Shown: positions 22,246 through 22,433 of the stretch, piece by piece
How positions within the stretch are numbered: the first letter of the stretch is position 1
Layout: the number at the start of each line of letters is the position of its first letter
Assembly: GCA_041687755.1 (NCBI GenBank)
Contig: JBDNJM010000080.1
Location: 1 to 22,433 of the forward strand
Reading direction: 5' to 3'
Length of the DNA stretch: 22,433 nt
Origin: JBDNJM01 sp041687755
GTDB lineage: Bacteria; Planctomycetota; UBA1135; GCA-002686595
Program-made: the position numbers and the translations under genes
The notes under the pieces: model-generated
Database searches by the model: none
Told to the model about the DNA's origin: nothing
Seen by the model: only the letters and a program-made list of their open reading frames with translations

Positions 22246-22433
22246 ATGCGCGCCACGCCCCTACTTCGCAGCCTGATTTCTGTCCAAGACCCGTTCGTTC
22301 GCGACTCGTGCGCAGAGCCCCGCGGGCTCGTCGTGGACGTGGTGCCTGCCCGTGGTAAGGCCAGGTGCTCGGAATGCGGCGCGGTGGCAGCGGGCATCAA
22401 GGATCGCCGGGAGCGTCGCTGGCGCGCTCCGGA
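22246..22433 (+). CDS. ISL3 family transposase, N-terminal part (3' cut by window edge)
   Basis: The frame from ATG 22246 runs open to the window end (62 full codons). It has a G-L-V-V-D-V-V-P-A-R-G segment, then C-S-E-C-G, the first half of the zinc finger found at the N-terminus of ISL3 transposases. R-R-E-R-R-W-R-A-P follows, matching the basic R-R-x-R-x-W-R stretch expected next. A GGAG at 22234-22237 stands 8 bases before the ATG. The catalytic DDE domain lies beyond the window. Together with the C-terminal piece at 1-270 it suggests two copies of one element type, though the visible parts do not overlap. Confidence 0.82.
   Translation, partial: MRATPLLRSLISVQDPFVRDSCAEPRGLVVDVVPARGKARCSECGAVAAGIKDRRERRWRAP

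Larger units (their letters stand above)
22092..22433 (+). mobile_element. ISL3-family insertion sequence, left-hand end (3' cut by window edge)
   Basis: It starts at the terminal repeat 22092-22116, has a 129-base lead-in, then the transposase start at 22246. It has the same orientation as the IS at the left window edge. The 8 bases before it are CTAAATCG (22084-22091), which differ from the 8 bases next to the left IS, so the two inner junctions do not form one target duplication. Confidence 0.8.

Overview
The window comes from a high-GC bacterium, most likely a planctomycete (Planctomycetota). The reasons are the three large secreted proteins of a type I associate with that phylum, two of which end in a ~120-130 residue Cys/Gly-rich beta-type C-terminal domain common in marine planctomycetes, plus weak Shine-Dalgarno sequences and TTG/GTG starts. 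The taxonomy is inferred from memory of protein families; there is no rRNA or other marker gene.

Both edges are cut through ISL3-family insertion sequences in the same orientation. The left one is represented by its transposase C-terminus and right terminal repeat (1-285), the right one by its left terminal repeat and transposase N-terminus (22092-22433). The two visible terminal repeats match at 22 of 25 positions when inverted, so the 21.8 kb between them is bracketed by related, directly repeated elements. The left element truncates a small signal-peptide gene (267-344) that lies behind a gene for an unknown secreted protein (382-891).

Inside the bracket, from left to right: a gamma-glutamyltranspeptidase-like gene (1221-2900, -); a CPA1-type cation/proton antiporter (3147-4352, +); a decayed DUF3052-like fragment (4370-4588); and a cupin (4632-5162, +). 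Next is a tightly coupled four-gene operon on the minus strand (10517 to 5175): atypical SDR/epimerase, ABC ATPase, FtsX-type permease and an AttH/CrtC-type lipocalin-like lipoprotein. Divergent from it is a coupled three-gene operon on the plus strand (10743-12939): Zn-ribbon NUDIX hydrolase, UbiA-like membrane protein and SAM methyltransferase. It converges on three tandem paralogous secreted glycoside-hydrolase-like proteins on the minus strand (19783 to 13019), each followed by its own GC-rich stem-loop. A second gamma-glutamyltranspeptidase paralogue (20230-21867, +) closes the segment.

The most unusual features are two giant near-perfect hairpins with ~62-64 bp arms (6299-6430 and 17537-17669). 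The first contains the ribosome-binding site, start codon and signal-peptide start of the lipocalin-like gene. The second lies in an 812 bp repeat-rich gap between two of the secreted paralogues. No tRNA, rRNA, CRISPR array or phage genes were seen.
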